The notes: generated from the letters alone by a model not told the origin. 64,000 nucleotides of DNA from Isochrysis galbana (GCA_018136815.1 CM030940.1:1984601-2048600), one strand, 5' to 3'; positions 22,853 to 34,569 are shown, counted from the stretch's first letter. Numbers and translations: made by a program.

Positions 22853-25838
22853 TTACCGCGAAGATGGAGACCGTGCTTTGTTTGTCTTGTGGGCGGTCCA
22901 AAGCGCCCTGGCAATGTCCATGGGGCTCATGCTCTTACTGAAAGCAAAATCGACGCTGGGTAAACGACTTAGCTTGACCATCTCTTCTTGCGATGAGCCG
23001 GTCAAGATGCAGATGACTCCCGTGAATCCCCTACTCCGCAGCTCGGCAGCAAGCTGCGAGCCCTTCTTGCAGTGAATGTGGTCATCATAATCAATATGCT
23101 GATCGAGCACAACGATGTCAGCCGGAGGCAAGTTTGCCGGCTCAAGAGAACTGCTTGAAGGAATGGCGAAGGGTGGGGGGCACTATCGTCATAGAGAATT
23201 GCACCGCAAAATGCACTCCATTGGCAATCGTGCGAACTAAATCAGAGGTGGGGGCGGTCCGGCGCCCACTCGACGGAAGCCGTGGATCAGACAAGCATCC
23301 GGAGCGAGTGCACCAAATTTGACAAGCTACTGAAATTGAAATCGTGTTGAAAAAGGTGGGGGATGATGCAAGGCTCAAGCAGGCGGGGGGGGGGGGGGTG
23401 CTCGAACATTGTGCGCGTGCCCATCGCAATGTCGACGAATGCGTCGGCCTCGTCCACAGAAGCTCCGATGCTGATGCTGCGTTCTGGATCGGCCTTCAAC
23501 AACACGCGAAAGAGCGCCGACTGCCAACGAGCAACAGATGAAATCGTGAGGACGCTTGCATGGCTTCCCAGCATGGTGCTACGGGCCTCAATAATGTTGG
23601 AGGGTATGATTGGCTGAACGGCCAAGTGCGACACTCGCAATGTGGCGGATCGCCGCTGTGAGTGGGCTCGAGGGTATGGCAGAGTGGCTGAGAGTGCCGC
23701 GACTCTAGATGCATGGGTGAAGAGGCGCTCCGACCTGCGCCTTGCGGAGCATGGCCGAGTCATCGATGCCAATGCACACGGGTGGAGGAAAGTTCTCGTC
23801 GGACCGGTGTTCAAGCACGAGAGAGGACTGCTTGGTCCGTGTGGTGGCTTCAGCGGATCGCGTGCGGCGAATCGGTGATGGCGATAAGATGGGTAGTATA
23901 GCTGGGTTTTCAGCGGGCTGAGGAGCGTCCTTCAGCCTGGCATCCAGCGCATCAGCCGAGCTATTGACGGCGGACTCCGGTGTCGATTGCAGCTTCGTGC
24001 AATCTCCCTTCAAGCACTCGTTGTCGACGCGAGCTGCTGGCAGAATGATATGCACAGTGGTTCGTTGCTGATCCGCTTCCATCGTTACTCTCCCACCAAC
24101 GGCCTCTGCTGCCAACTTGACCGACGACAAGCCAAGGCCGTTGCTGCAAGCGTGGGAAGGGGGTGGAGCATATGTTGGTGATGATAACCTGCTCATGGGG
24201 CTGCTTGTCCGGCGTGAGGAGGAGGGCTCGCCTACCTCCTCAAATCAGAGCAAGAGGTTCGGGAGAAGCGCCGGCGATACCCCCTCTTGAAAATGAGCTC
24301 GCATTCGGCCACGGAGAGGTGTGGCACTCCAGGGCAATTCAAGTTGCTGATCGCAAGGTGTACCGAATGTCCAGTTTGCTCTGGTCACAGCAAGCAAGTG
24401 GCGGTTGTGGGCGCGAGGCGGCAATGGCAACACCCAGACCTCCTCCGCCCCTCCCCCCGTCAAACCCCTCCATACCCTGACCAGTGCTGACTCCAGAGCT
24501 ACTTCTCAAGCGCGTTGCGCGGGCGGATGCGAGAACCACTAGGGACTCCGAGGCCGTTTCAGGACAAGCCTCAAGCAAGGCTTACACACCGGCTTGAACC
24601 GTGGCGTTGACTCGGATGGCCGACCCTGGCGGCGAGTACTTTGTGGCGTTGTCGGCTACCTCTTGCACCAGCAGCCGCATGACGGTCCTATCCAGTGAGA
24701 CCACGTCGTCCGCCGTGACCTGCGCCCGCGGCCCCATCATTCCCTCGAGCTCGTCGCGAAGAGACATTTCCGTCATGGTAGTGGTGTAGGAGCCGTCCTC
24801 GAGCTGCAAGAACATCTCGCGCTTGTGGCACCTGTGCGCAGAAGAGCCGGGGATGCAGTCAGCGCACCGTACCAGAAGGGTCCAATTCGAAGTCGTGACA
24901 GCCATCACTGCCTGCAGTTGCGACCCTGGCCTGGCACGGGCTACTGGACCGGCAAGACTCACCACTCACTAGCCTGTTCAAGCATCCTGTGGATCTCGAC
25001 TAGCGATTCCCAAAACTCGGGGTCAGAGGTGGGAGCGGGCTCGCCCTGCTCGCGCCGCCTCTCAATCAGTGCGGCGAGGAGAGCCGCTGCGCCACCGCAC
25101 TGGCCCTTGATGATGTGGTTGAGCCGAGAATCGGCGCGGCGATTCGTGCTCGCGAGCTCGACCATGCTCTGCGTCACGCGCGCGTCGTTCACGATGGCTG
25201 CACCGCACAGCATGCCCATCACGCTCCCCACACCAATCAAGAACGGCTCGCGCCATCCGATCGAATACAGGGGGTGAAGTGTGTGCACGACCATGGCTAT
25301 CGCAAACGCCCCGAGGCGCGTCGTGCGAGGAAAGCCGTGTGTCGCAAAGAAGAGCTGGTAGACAAAGGTGGCGAAGGCAATGACCACAATCTCGAGTGAG
25401 AGGGTGTGGTCCGGTGGTCTTTGAGGGGAGAACATGACGATCCATGCGTTCAAGAGGAGCATGAGACATAGATGGGACCCTGGCACAAGAGCGCCGAGGA
25501 CCGTCGCGCCACCGCATGGCTTGGGAGGAATGAACGCCATGAAGAGGATGCAAAGTGCAGTGATCGAGAGCCCAGCGGCTGCTTGCAGGTCTTCTCGGAA
25601 GCTGGGGTCGGCGGCGCATGCGCTCAGGAGGCTCACGAGCAGCATCGAGAATGCCAAGAAGCGAGTCGACGTTGCGGCACGTGCGGTGGCGCCCCATAGC
25701 CACTTGGCCACCAAATGTGGAGCCGCGGCGATGCCGTCCACCCGTTGGCACATGGTGAGGGAACGCTCGCACGCTCTGCGGAGGGCCGGTTGCGCGCTGG
25801 CGGGAGGCTTTGCTTGGTCGTAGCCCTCACGTACGCAC
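22853..25838 (-). CDS. Membrane hybrid histidine kinase with C-terminal receiver, copy 1
   Basis: Exon 25838-24963 (minus) encodes a sensor with about six hydrophobic segments (for example FLAFSMLLVSLLSACA, LSITALCILFMAF, IVVIAFATFVYQLFF) followed by the H-box RADSRLNHIIKGQC. Exon 24831-24590 carries the N-box LVQEVADNATKYSPPGSAI. Later exons carry an F-box-like AECELIFKRGY and the G2 box NGLGLSSVKLAAEAVGG, then a long Ser/Thr-rich linker and a receiver: CIGIDDSAML (acidic pair), DIVVLDQ (phospho-Asp), CILTGSS and FAFSKSM (conserved Thr and Lys). The product is predicted to autophosphorylate on His and relay to its own Asp. The first coding exon lies in or before the purine tract and was not resolved; MCQRVD at the exon start is an alternative start. 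The exon with the G1 box was not resolved. Near twin of 37207-40192. Confidence 0.87.
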
Positions 25839-26400
25839 CTGCATGCCGCGACGAGGGGGGGGGGGGTGAGGGAGGGAAAGCAGCCGAGATGTGAGGCGCA
25901 GGCGGCCGAGGCCAACGGAGGGGAAAGGACGGGGAAGGGGAAGGGGGGGGCGGAAGGGAAGGCTCGCGGGTGGGTTTTGTGTGTGTGTGCGGGGGGTGGG
26001 GGGGGACGCGGCTGTGGCGGCGGCGAGCAAGGCAGAGGGCGTGGCTCGCGACCACCCACATGGTTCGCCTCTCGACCGAAGCTTCCTCTCCCCCTCTCTC
26101 TCTCTTCCCCCCCCTCCCTTTCTTTCCCTCCCTTCGTTCACTCTCTCTTCTCTCTTCTCCAAAGTATCTTCCCTTCTTCCCCCCAAGACCCCTCCGCCTC
26201 CCCTCCCCCCCCAACTCTCCCTCTCTCTCCCTCTCCCTCTCTCTCTCTCTGCCTCTCTCTCTCTCTCTCTCTCTCTCTCCCCCCCCCCCCCTTCCCCTCC
26301 CCCTCTCTCTCTCTCTGAGAAATTCCTCTCGTGAGACTTTCGCGGAAGCGCTCATTCTATCAGACGACGAGGAGAGAATCTGGAGCCTTCTCTCTATAAG
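25839..26400 (-). promoter_or_regulatory. Purine/pyrimidine-rich 5' region of kinase copy 1
   Basis: On the minus strand this is GA-rich far from the gene and then C/CT-rich up to the acceptor of the first recognised exon. It corresponds to about 36650-37206 in the other arm. It likely holds the promoter, first exon and first intron. Confidence 0.45.
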
Positions 26401-26575
26401 AGAGCGCCCTCCTGGGGAGTGAGTGCTTGGGTTCCACGGGCGGGGGGAAAGGGGGAGAGCGGCGGGGGTGGAGGGGGTCCGCGTAACAGAAGACTCTCAC
26501 CCGTCCCGCTTAGATTTCGCAGAGGGAGGAGGGGGCTGCGAGTTGAGAAGGCCAGCCCTGCCGAGGGCGCACGCC

Positions 26576-26812
26576 GTTGATGGGCAGATAAGGGCGAGAT
26601 CGGCATCTCTCGAGCTCTCGCAACGAGTTTGAGCGGAGAGGGGAGCCCACCATCTCGCCAGATCTCGTCGAGATGATTGGGTCGTTTCCACCGTTGATGG
26701 GCAGATACGGGCGAGATCGGCATGTCTCGCAGCTTTCGCAACGGGCGTGGCAGCCGCCCCGCCGGGAGAGGAGGGAGATCCACATCTCGCTAGATCTCGT
26801 TGAGCAGATCGG
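26576..26812 (+). repeat. Tandem repeat of about 119 bp, two units
   Basis: Unit 1 (about 26576-26694) and unit 2 (about 26695-26812) share gttgatgggcagata, gggcgagatcggcat, ctcgcaacg and agatctcgt phrases. Short frames across it repeat MPISPxSAHQR on the minus strand, but no gene is supported. Confidence 0.7.
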
Positions 26813-26929
26813 GTCGTTTCGTGGCTCGATGCTGCGACTGAGGCCGCCGCCGCGGCCATCGAATCACTTCGCATTGCGCAGAGCGTCGTCGCCGACGACA
26901 CTGCTGAGAGAACAGTGGAGTACAAGTAG

Positions 26930-27630
26930 GTGGTAAAAAAAAATACGCGCGTTCACTGTTTTTAGGGGGGGGGGTGAGTAAGTGGAGGGGTTTTGAGGTA
27001 ACTCAAGAGTGACTCAACTGTGGGCGACTCAACTGCGTTGGCGCGCTATTGAGTCACTGTTGAGTTCGCAATCCAAAATACCGTTGAGGCGAACACGCCT
27101 TATAACAATGGTGCATCCCAAGAAGTCTCCCGCCACCCGGAAGGCGGAACCGCGGGGGAACTGTGTGAGCGGCGCCCTCGCGGGCCGGCCATGCCCACCC
27201 GTCCGTACACCGCGCGAGAGCAGGAGGCCTCCAGGCAAGCCTTGGTGCTGGCGCTGGAGGAGATGGATTAGAGGGCGCGCAAGAGGCAAGAGGGCGCGCT
27301 TCGGACCCGACGCCGCGCGAGACGACTTCTGGGAAGACGGTCTGAAGACGTCTTCTCTTTCTTGGCTCTGGCTACCGAGCCGCTCGCACGGACGATGCGC
27401 TCGCGCATCGGGCCGGAGCGGCTTTCCATTGCGAGGCTGGAACTGGAGGCGACAGCAGCTGGCGGCGGCGGCCACGTTCTAGTGCGCGACGTGTACGCAC
27501 GCTTCGGCTTCGGCGTGCGCTTGACCGACCTGCGGCGATTCGTCGACGCGCTACGCATGCTTGCATGCTTGCGGGCATGCGCCTGCGCGGAGGCCACGTA
27601 GTGAGTGCCGAGGAAGCAGTCCTCATCCAA
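26930..27630. other. Unassigned region with short ORFs
   Basis: A plus frame at 27362-27601 reads SIARLELEATAAGGGGHVLVRDVYARFGFGVRLTDLRRFVDAL, which looks protein-like but is of no family I know. Near 27000-27065 the phrase gactcaact recurs. No gene is called. Confidence 0.3.
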
Positions 27631-27892
27631 GACTAGCGAACTAGCGAACGCCAGCTCCGACTACATTGATCTTCTTAGAAAGAAAGCTGTGTCTCCACCC
27701 CCGGCTCCGGAGGAGCATGAGTTAGCCCCCGAAGAAGACCCAGACAGGGCGTATGGGTTCACGTTTACCCGTAGGCAGCGAGCAAGTCGCAAGCGCAAGC
27801 GCCTCACGGGACCGACCAAATGGGAGGAAAAACTCCAAATACCAACAAGTACATGGGCACACCTAGCTAAGCTATACACGTCCCCAATGGCA
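27605..27892 (+). pseudogene. Non-LTR retroelement ORF fragment, cut off by another element
   Basis: The frame RKRLTGPTKWEEKLQIPTSTWAHLAKLYTSPM is a clear relative of RRRLTGPDNWEKRLQLPDNVWAHLAEIYTTPM in the reverse-transcriptase-tail ORF at 32859-33953. Similarity stops right after TSPM, where the 5' end of another copy begins (hairpin at 27897 and ATG at 27919). This is a nested insertion or a recombination junction. Confidence 0.8.
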
Positions 27893-27896
27893 AAAA

Positions 27897-28437
27897 AACT
27901 ATTGTTATAGTTTTAGCGATGGAGCGCGCGCCGACCGCTCCCACCTCCCAGCCCCCCGCCGCCACGACGCCCCACCGGGGCCGCCCCAAGCCGCCGGAGC
28001 CGAAGCGCTCCCAGGCCGCCCCCTTGACCGACAGTGACGTTGACATGATCCTGCCGCCATCGCCTCCACAGCAGCCACACAAGCAGGGAACAGGCAGAGT
28101 CCTGTTCCCTGCAGACCAACAGGACCAGACTCTGGCCCTTCCACCTGCCTCTGCCGCCGCTCCACCACAACAAGGACTCCCCATGGTGGGTGGCAGCCTT
28201 GCTGCCACCCCCATGGAGGCAACTCCTACCTTCTGTGCACCCCTCGGGGGCGGGCACTTCACTCAACAAACAATCATTGGAGCCTTTACGGCTTCCAGTC
28301 GGCTCCGCGGTCTACGGCTCTCCTGGACTTCTATGTCAAGGATTGCCAAGACCCTGGTTTGGGCCTTCGCTGCGCGAGCTCCGCATGCCTGGAGCGCTTT
28401 CGCTTCGCCGTCGCGCGTCATTTGCAGTATGGGCTGA
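27897..28437 (+). mobile_element. Retroelement 5' end: hairpin plus MERA-type ORF
   Basis: The palindrome aaactattgttatagttt (about 27897-27914) lies just upstream of an ATG (27919) opening an ORF that starts MERAPTAP and continues TTPHRGRPKPPEPKR. The ORF at 41271 starts the same way (MERTATAP, APHLGRPTPPE), and short forms occur at 32150 and 61580 (minus). The frame changes around 28290, so the ORF is probably broken. Function unknown; it may be ORF1 of the retroelement whose tail is at 32859-33953. Confidence 0.65.
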
Positions 28438-29478
28438 TGTCCAATACCGCCTGCCAAGCCCACCACCCAGCGGCAGAAGATGATTTCTGCTCTGGGTGGT
28501 GGGTTCCCGGTAGATGCGCAGTGAGGCGCTCTGGCAGGATCTTGGGCTTTCCTGCTCGCCCTGGTGTTATGCGCCACGGCGTGGCCCGTCCTGAGGCCAC
28601 CAACGGGTCTCACTACGTTGATCAGCGCCGGATCTGGCACTGTCAACGAGAGGAGGGCCGCGAAGGCACTCTCAACGCGGAGGCTCGTCAGCCACGTGTG
28701 GACGGCCGCGTCGGTGAACCTGGTCCTGGTTCTCGATGCCGAGTTCGAGAGAGGGCGAATCCTGCGAGGGGCGGGTCGGGATGGTCGGGGTAGGGCCCCT
28801 AGTAGCCAGGGTAGCCGCGTGCGCGCGCCGTGATGTGCTGGGTGGGCTGCGCGGGCAATGATGCCAGAGGGTCGGGGGGGGTCGGACTGTCGGCAGCCCG
28901 ACACGGCGCTGCATCGGGCGGGAATCAAATGCTGAATGTAGCTTAGATATAAAGGAACCGATCCCCCCGCGGGCGCGACCGCCAATTCTTTACGGGTAGA
29001 GCGTGACTGCGCGTGACGGAGGGGGAGAGAGGGGGGGTGAATTGCACCATTTCTTGGCGAAGATTTTCGTAGCGTCAGGTAGCCCCCCCCGGAGGTTTTT
29101 TATTGGGCATCGCGCCACGGTCCAAAAATGCAGCCCAGCCCTTACTTATAGTTAAAAAGCCCCTGTTTGACCGCCCTAACACCAATGCCAATGCCGCCGA
29201 CCAGTAGCAGTAGCTACAGAGGGAGATCGCCTGCCTTGCTCAAGCCGCCCATGTCATACCCAACACAATACACAGCCGCCAGGAGCCCGACTACCTGATC
29301 GACTGCGGGCGACGCCGCCCTCCCACCCGCCGATTGCCTGGAATCCTGGAATACCGGGGGTGGGCCCGTTCACCCGTTCACCCTTCCTGCAGCGGACAGC
29401 GGACGCCTTCAAGAAGATTTCTTTTTTGGATATAAAAATGGGGGGCGGGGGGTGAGAGGGGGGTGGGGCGGGGCGGCG
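28438..29478. other. Decayed retroelement sequence and 5' region of the PDZ gene
   Basis: Mixed frames without a clear gene. Between 29390 and 29478 a GA/G-rich stretch leads to the PDZ gene ATG. The phrase cgccttcaagaagattt near 29404 is a variant of the caccttcaagaatatt motif found elsewhere in the window. Confidence 0.4.
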
Positions 29479-31516
29479 ATGTCGTCGTCTTCCACTTACC
29501 TCTCTCTCTGCTTTGCGGACTGTGTGGGCTGTGCTGGCGAGGGAGAGAAGTTGCCGAAGTCTCAGATGTTTCTTGGTCGCGAAGCACGCGTACTCGCTCC
29601 TCCCGCACACAGCGCGCTCAGAGAGGGCGATGTTCTTCTCGCAGTCGACCGGAAGCCGCTGAGCGCTTCGGCTCTCTCGGCTCTCTCCTGCAAATCCTGG
29701 CCTCTGAGCGCGTCTGCGCTCACAGAACTTACGTCGTTATCAACGCCGTGTTGTCCCTCATCCCCCACCTCCTCCACCTCTTCCTCCTCCCACGTCCCCC
29801 CCCGATCGGAAGCCTCGTTTGGCGATGCTTCAGGCACGTGCTCGGACTCGCGGCTTGAGCCGCTTGCGAAGGAGGAAGCGCCCAGAGAGGCTTCGCGATG
29901 TGCCGGAGCCGAGATGAGCGCTGAGCGCGGGATGGGGGCAGAGAGCAGAGGAGAGGGGCCTTGTTGCGATCGAGGTGCTCGGCGCGCCGGAGAGGGTGGC
30001 CAGGACGGTCACGCAGCAGGGTCGGAGAGGGCGGACGGAGGAGGGATTGACGCCTCCCGTGATTTCTGGCGAGAGGCGCCGCACCGGCTGCTCGTGCGGC
30101 GCGAGGACTCCATGCTCGCGCGCCGGTTGAGGAAGCTAGGCCATTTTTCGTCTGTCGCTCTGGGAGGGGTGCACCGGCCCGTCTTTCGATTGCAGGACGT
30201 GCCGGTGAGAAGGGACAGGGAGGAGGGACTCGGCATCGAGATGAGCTCGGGCGCCATCGTCTCGATCACCGGTGCTGCCAAGCACGACGGGCTCTGTCAG
30301 CTGGGTGACCTCGTGACGGCAGTCGACGGCCAGAGTGCGTACATCAATGCCACGCGCGGATGGCAGGTGCTCGGCGCGCCGCCTGCACGCGACGCGGGCT
30401 GTCCCCACACCTTCGCATGGGCAGCACCGCCTGTCTCTGCACTCCCCGCACTTACGGATCGGGCTCACGGGTGGCCTCTGCGCGTCGTAGGCCCGCATCG
30501 CAGACTTACTGACCGAATCGCCAAAATCCGTGCACATACTGACGATCGCTCGTCGAGAGCCGGAATCAGACTCTCTTGTCACAGCCGCGCTAGCGAGTGC
30601 CAAGAAGTCCAGGCAAGCGGCTGTTGTTGGAGTGCTAGCGACAAGAGCAGGCTTGTCGGAAGGTATTGGCATGAGTAAGGTCCCGGAGAAGCGTAACTTC
30701 GTGAAAAGCTCCTCGTCACCAGAGAGCTCAAGCGTCGGATCTGCGCCCACCGCCGAGAAACGCGGCACAAGCAAGAAAAGCGCCCGAACGACGGGGCGAT
30801 CGACCGACCAGCCGAGTCTACAGCCCACCCACCACGATCGAGTCGCGGCTCTATACAACATGCACACACGGCAGAGCGCACCAGGTGCCAGCGCAAAGAG
30901 ATGCGGCGATGTTGACGTAAGCCCGACAACTGCGTGGGTATCCGCTTCAAGGTATGTGCCGGATCGTATTATTAACCAGCTGGAGGCGCAACTCGTAACA
31001 AACTCCAAGGCTTGTCCCGCTCGCTTCGAAACGGGTGAGCCCGGTGCGGCATTGCCACCATCAGCGAGGGTCCGCACGCTTATGCCTCAAGATGATGCAT
31101 ATAATGTGTTCAAGCCTGCTTGCAGTGGTCACAGTTGCGACGAATCAGCCCTCGGGGCATGGTTGTACGAGGCCAAACATGACCATATCCCATCTACCGA
31201 TGGAGCGTGCGCCTATGACCCTGTAGAAGAGGTATGGACCGACCTTCCCGCCACAGCCATCGTGGCCGCGGGTGCGCATGCGGGCGCATGTGCCGGCAGG
31301 CGGGCCCTCTGCTCTGCGTACGATGCGGCCAGGGGTGTTTGGAATGACCTGCCGAGACGAAGGCGCGGTCAAGGCAGCTTGAAAGATGGTGCGATCGACG
31401 AGACAGCTTTGAGTGTGATGATCGAGAAGGCGCTCTCCATTGGCGACGATGGCCTCTTGCGCAGGCTGGTGGCCGAGCAGCAACGGCTTTTAGCCCGTCA
31501 ATGCAAGGCGCTATAA
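29479..31516 (+). CDS. PDZ-domain protein
   Basis: Two exons, 29479-30334 and 30504-31516, join in phase (donor GTGCGT, acceptor TCGCAG) to about 622 residues. A PDZ domain spans the junction: EEGLGIEMSSGAIVSI, HDGLCQLGDLVTAVDGQ, then NLLTESPKSVHILTIARR, which has the carboxylate-binding GLGI form and the final helix and strand. An N-terminal SALREGDVLLAVDRKPL looks like half of another PDZ. The middle is Ser-rich. The C-terminal 150 residues contain two short Kelch-like phrases (CAYDPVEEVWTDLP, SAYDAARGVWNDLP) and end in a helical EKALSIGDDGLLRRLVAEQQRLL. The start at 29479 (MSSSSTY) is the first plausible Met after the GA/G tract. A scaffold role is inferred; no orthologue is assigned. Confidence 0.8.
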
Positions 31517-32126
31517 CGAGTCTTCTCGGATGGCCTGCGACGTACGGAAGAAGGCGAGGAATAAAACTCGTCAATGCGGCACAGAAGCGGCGTGCTTTTT
31601 TGCTGTGCTCGGCAACGAGGCTGGTGGATAGAAAGGGCACATGCATCCTTGCCTAGCGCCGTCCAAGCACGAATCATCCGCTGCCTCCCAATCGGCCAGC
31701 TATCGCGAGCGGGAGGGCAACAGAATGAGCATCCTCCCCTTCGACCACGCTCTGCGCCTGTGCGAGCGCCTTGACCGTCATCGACCTAAAACCGTCAAGG
31801 CGCACTCTCCAATGGAAAATTTCTTGCATCTCCTTTGTCTTTTGTCTTTTGCGTTATGAGCGGCGCCAGGAACGGGAACTAGTAAGTAGACTAGTGATCT
31901 CGGAGTTTGATGGACATGTGTAGCACATACATCGTGTGTGTGCGTCGCAAGGGTCACGGTGCGCTTATCTCTCCCGATTCCTTCAAGCACACTGACAAAG
32001 AGGTTACAACACTTGAGCTTGAGCTGTGCCTAGCCTTCGTTTGATTCATTCAGCGGTGTGCCCCCAACAAGGGTGAAAACATCTTTAAAAGCATGCCGAC
32101 AGTGCAGCACTAACTTTACATCAACT
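31517..32126. other. Intergenic DNA, nothing recognised
   Basis: Short frames only. No repeats or domains seen. Confidence 0.5.
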
Positions 32127-32500
32127 AACTGTAGTATAGTTGGTTGCCATGGAGCGCGCCGGCGCGCCTCTTCTCTCTTTCGCCCCCCCCCCCCCCCCCT
32201 TCGCCCCCCCACCCCCCGCCGAGGGCGACCCCCAGCCCCCACGGAGCAGCCGCTGGCGAAGCGCGGCCGCGTCCACCATCGGAGGCCGAAGGCCGAGCAG
32301 GCTGCGAGCAGGCGAGTATATGCAGATATTGTATAGTTGGTTGCCATGGAGCGCGCCGGCGCGCCTCGTCCTCTCTCCTTTCCTTCGGCCCCCCGGCCAA
32401 GGGCGGCTCCACAGTCCACAGTCTCCACAGAGCAGTCGCTGGCGAAGTGGCCGCGTCCACCATCGGAGGCCGAGCAAGCGAGTGCGACTCGCGTCTCTTG
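32127..32500 (+). repeat. Two tandem copies of the retroelement 5' end
   Basis: Units begin near 32133 and 32327 with tagtatagttgg / tgtatagttgg, followed by ttgccatggagcgcgccggc, and both later carry a cgctggcgaag...cgtccaccatcgga phrase. The period is about 190 bp. Each unit has the MERAGAP start seen (diverged) at 27919, 41271 and 61580 (minus). Confidence 0.8.
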
Positions 32501-32858
32501 AATCAAGCTCGCGCTTGATCGTGGCAAGTCTCAATGGGGCTAGCTGGGGGCACGGAGTGAAAAAAAAATCTGAAGATTCAGGGCTACATACCTAATGCTA
32601 GACGGCACCTTTCTCCGCATATCATACATCGCCCTTCCATCCCTTTCTTCCACCTCCTCCCCTTTCCCCCCTCTTTCCTTTGTCTTCGGTGTCGGGGGTG
32701 CGGCCCTAGTGCGCTACCACGGGCCCGGTTATGGATGTGTTTTCGGGGCAGGCTTGTTGTAAGGTTCGCTCTGGCTTCCTTTTTCCCAGTGTATTGTGTC
32801 TTCGCGCGGTCAAGGGTACTTCGCAAATTTTCGGTCGGTCGTGTTCTTGCGTTCTTTT

Positions 32859-33953
32859 TCATGTTGCGTTTTGGCTCTTCTCCGAGCCCGTATCGGGGTC
32901 GGACTTTACCATGTATTCTACTCCTAGCCTTGTGGCTAGGGCTAGTAGCTCCGCGTTGGGAGTGAGATTACCTTTATCGTTCGACTCGTACAAGGGGCGA
33001 AAGGCGCCGGTGTCGATTCTTTTTTTTGGTTGTCGCGGCCCCAAGCCGGCTTGGGCGGTCCTCGACGGATCTGTTGATTTTGCGAATAGGAGGGCGTTGC
33101 ATAGTTTTGTGAATCTTTCGATGATGCGGATTAGTATTGATTCTTCCGAGAAGTTGGCGTTGTCGTAGTGTATTCTGTAAAAGTCTGTAATGATGTATCT
33201 CCAGGCTAGTATGTATAGTATTACTAGTGATTTGGGGCATGTGCCATCAGGGTGTAGGAAGAGTCTATCGACGATCGGGCTTTCCCCCGACGTGTCTGCT
33301 CGTTGGGGGTATTTCGCTAGCGCGTCGAGGGCGCCGAATATGTTCGATAGACGCGGGCACTCCCCCAAGTAGGTGGAGGACTCGTCCGTTTCCTTACAGA
33401 AGCGGCATCGCCTGTCACGGTCTGTAAATCTATTGGCCGTGGCTATGCGCCTGTGCGTAATGTGCTTGTAGTGAAGGTATATGTCCCTCGCTGTTAGCAT
33501 TGGCGTAGTATATATCTCGGCTAGGTGCGCCCAGACATTGTCCGGGAGCTGCAGTCTTTTTTCCCAGTTGTCTGGGCCTGTAAGCCGTCGGCGTTTGTTT
33601 TCCGCCTTCTGTAGGGCTTTGGTTATGTGTTCTACTCTTGTCTTGTCGAGGTCTGTTTTGCCGTCTAGTGTGTATTCGTCTGGGAGCGGGTATTCCGTCC
33701 TCTTGTTGGATTTGTACCCTTCCCCCCACTTCGCCGGTGGGGACGGGTCTAGGTTCGGTGGCGCACTTCGCGCGTGGTCCCCTATGATCGGGGTTCCTAT
33801 GTACGAGAGCTCTACGTCGTACCATGTGTTGTTTATGTTGGCGTAATATTCGCCGTCTTGGGTTATGTGTATCGTAGTTTTCGGCGTTCCCTTGTCTAGG
33901 TTCTCGGCCTCCGTTTCTTCGCTCGTTCGATCTACGCCGTCTTCTTGCCCCAA
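32859..33953 (-). mobile_element. Retroelement reverse-transcriptase C-terminal tail with zinc finger (365 codons)
   Basis: The minus-strand ORF has RRRLTGPDNWEKRL...VWAHLAEIYTTPM, then HITHRRIATANRFTDRDRRCRFCKETDESS...GECPRL. The C-x2-C...CP arrangement in that position is the zf-RVT type finger found after reverse transcriptase in non-LTR retroelements. After it comes a helical region (ILAWRYIITDFYRIHY) and a charged tail ending SEKSQNAT. No RT catalytic YxDD block is present, so the element is 5'-truncated. It overlaps the chromodomain ORF by about 22 bp at 33932-33953. 32590-32858 may be its 3' UTR. Confidence 0.7.
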
Positions 33954-34387
33954 ATCGGCGCAGACCGGCGACCTGCGAGGGAATCTTTGACATCTGTGGC
34001 GCCGGGATCCACCTCCATCTCCGTCTCATCAGACGCAACGCTCTCAACGCTAGAGCTGGTGGTCATGCTGATGAGTGACGAAGCACTTGATGTCACGGCC
34101 ACGGTGTCGGAAAGGGTGCGCTGTGAGAGCCGGCCATCCCTTGCTGCAGCCCGCTTGGCAGCGATGTTTGCAGCGAAGGTCTCGTTGGCCTTCTTTTGCT
34201 CCATCTCGAACTCGGAGAGCTCTTGCTCCAGGCCAGCTAGATTCTCCAAGGGTTCCCAAGTGTCGTCCTTGGCGTCGAATCCTTGCCATCGGACCAAGTA
34301 TTGCGGCTCGCCTTGGACTAGCCGCTTGGCCACGATGTGGTCCACCTCATGGAGGAGATCCTCGGCACCACGCTTCTTGCTCCGCAT
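33932..34387 (-). CDS. Chromodomain protein (possibly part of a mobile element)
   Basis: From the ATG at 34387 the minus strand reads a chromodomain: EVDHIVAKRLVQGEPQYLVRWQGF...DTWEPLENL (residues about 13-55), with the aromatic cage positions (V/I, W, W) visible. A coiled ELSEFEMEQKKANETFAANIAAKRAA segment and an acidic serine-rich tail follow, ending GRRSAPIWGKKTA. Chromodomains bind methylated histone tails and also occur in retrotransposon integrases. Its tail runs straight into the reverse-transcriptase-tail ORF in another frame, so it may be a host gene truncated by that insertion or a chromodomain carried by the element. The frame stays open upstream into the TTC repeat, so the start is uncertain. 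Confidence 0.75.
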   Translation of the reverse strand: MRSKKRGAEDLLHEVDHIVAKRLVQGEPQYLVRWQGFDAKDDTWEPLENLAGLEQELSEFEMEQKKANETFAANIAAKRAAARDGRLSQRTLSDTVAVTSSASSLISMTTSSSVESVASDETEMEVDPGATDVKDSLAGRRSAPIWGKKTA

Positions 34388-34569
34388 AGCGCTGTGCTCT
34401 GTGTTGCTGTCGGCTCTCGAGTTGTCGCGCGAGTGGCCAGCGGGGGGGAACGGGGAAAAAGTCGGTGGAGAAGAGTGGTCTCTTTTACTTACTACTATAA
34501 ATATAGAAAGACAAAGTGTAGGCGGGAAGAGAGGAAAAGACTGGAAGAAAGGAAAGGAAGAAGGAGGAG

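Larger units (their letters stand above)
22565..26400 (-). repeat. Left arm of a large inverted repeat (kinase copy 1)
   Basis: This arm is the reverse complement of about 36650-40490. Identity is near complete from about 22900 to 25300, and lower at the outer kinase exon (25300-25838), in the purine tract and past 22850. The two arms are separated by about 10 kb. Confidence 0.9.

Noticed and set aside
23660-23740. tRNA-like stretch (ggtatggcagagtggctgag with an anticodon-arm-like gactctaga)
   Set aside because: Opposite strand of the kinase receiver region; no B-box and no closing acceptor stem; it is repeated in the other arm simply as part of the duplication.
28263-28985. Minus-strand 240-codon ORF
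   Set aside because: Lies opposite retroelement-like sequence with shifting frames; no recognisable domain on either strand, so left unassigned.
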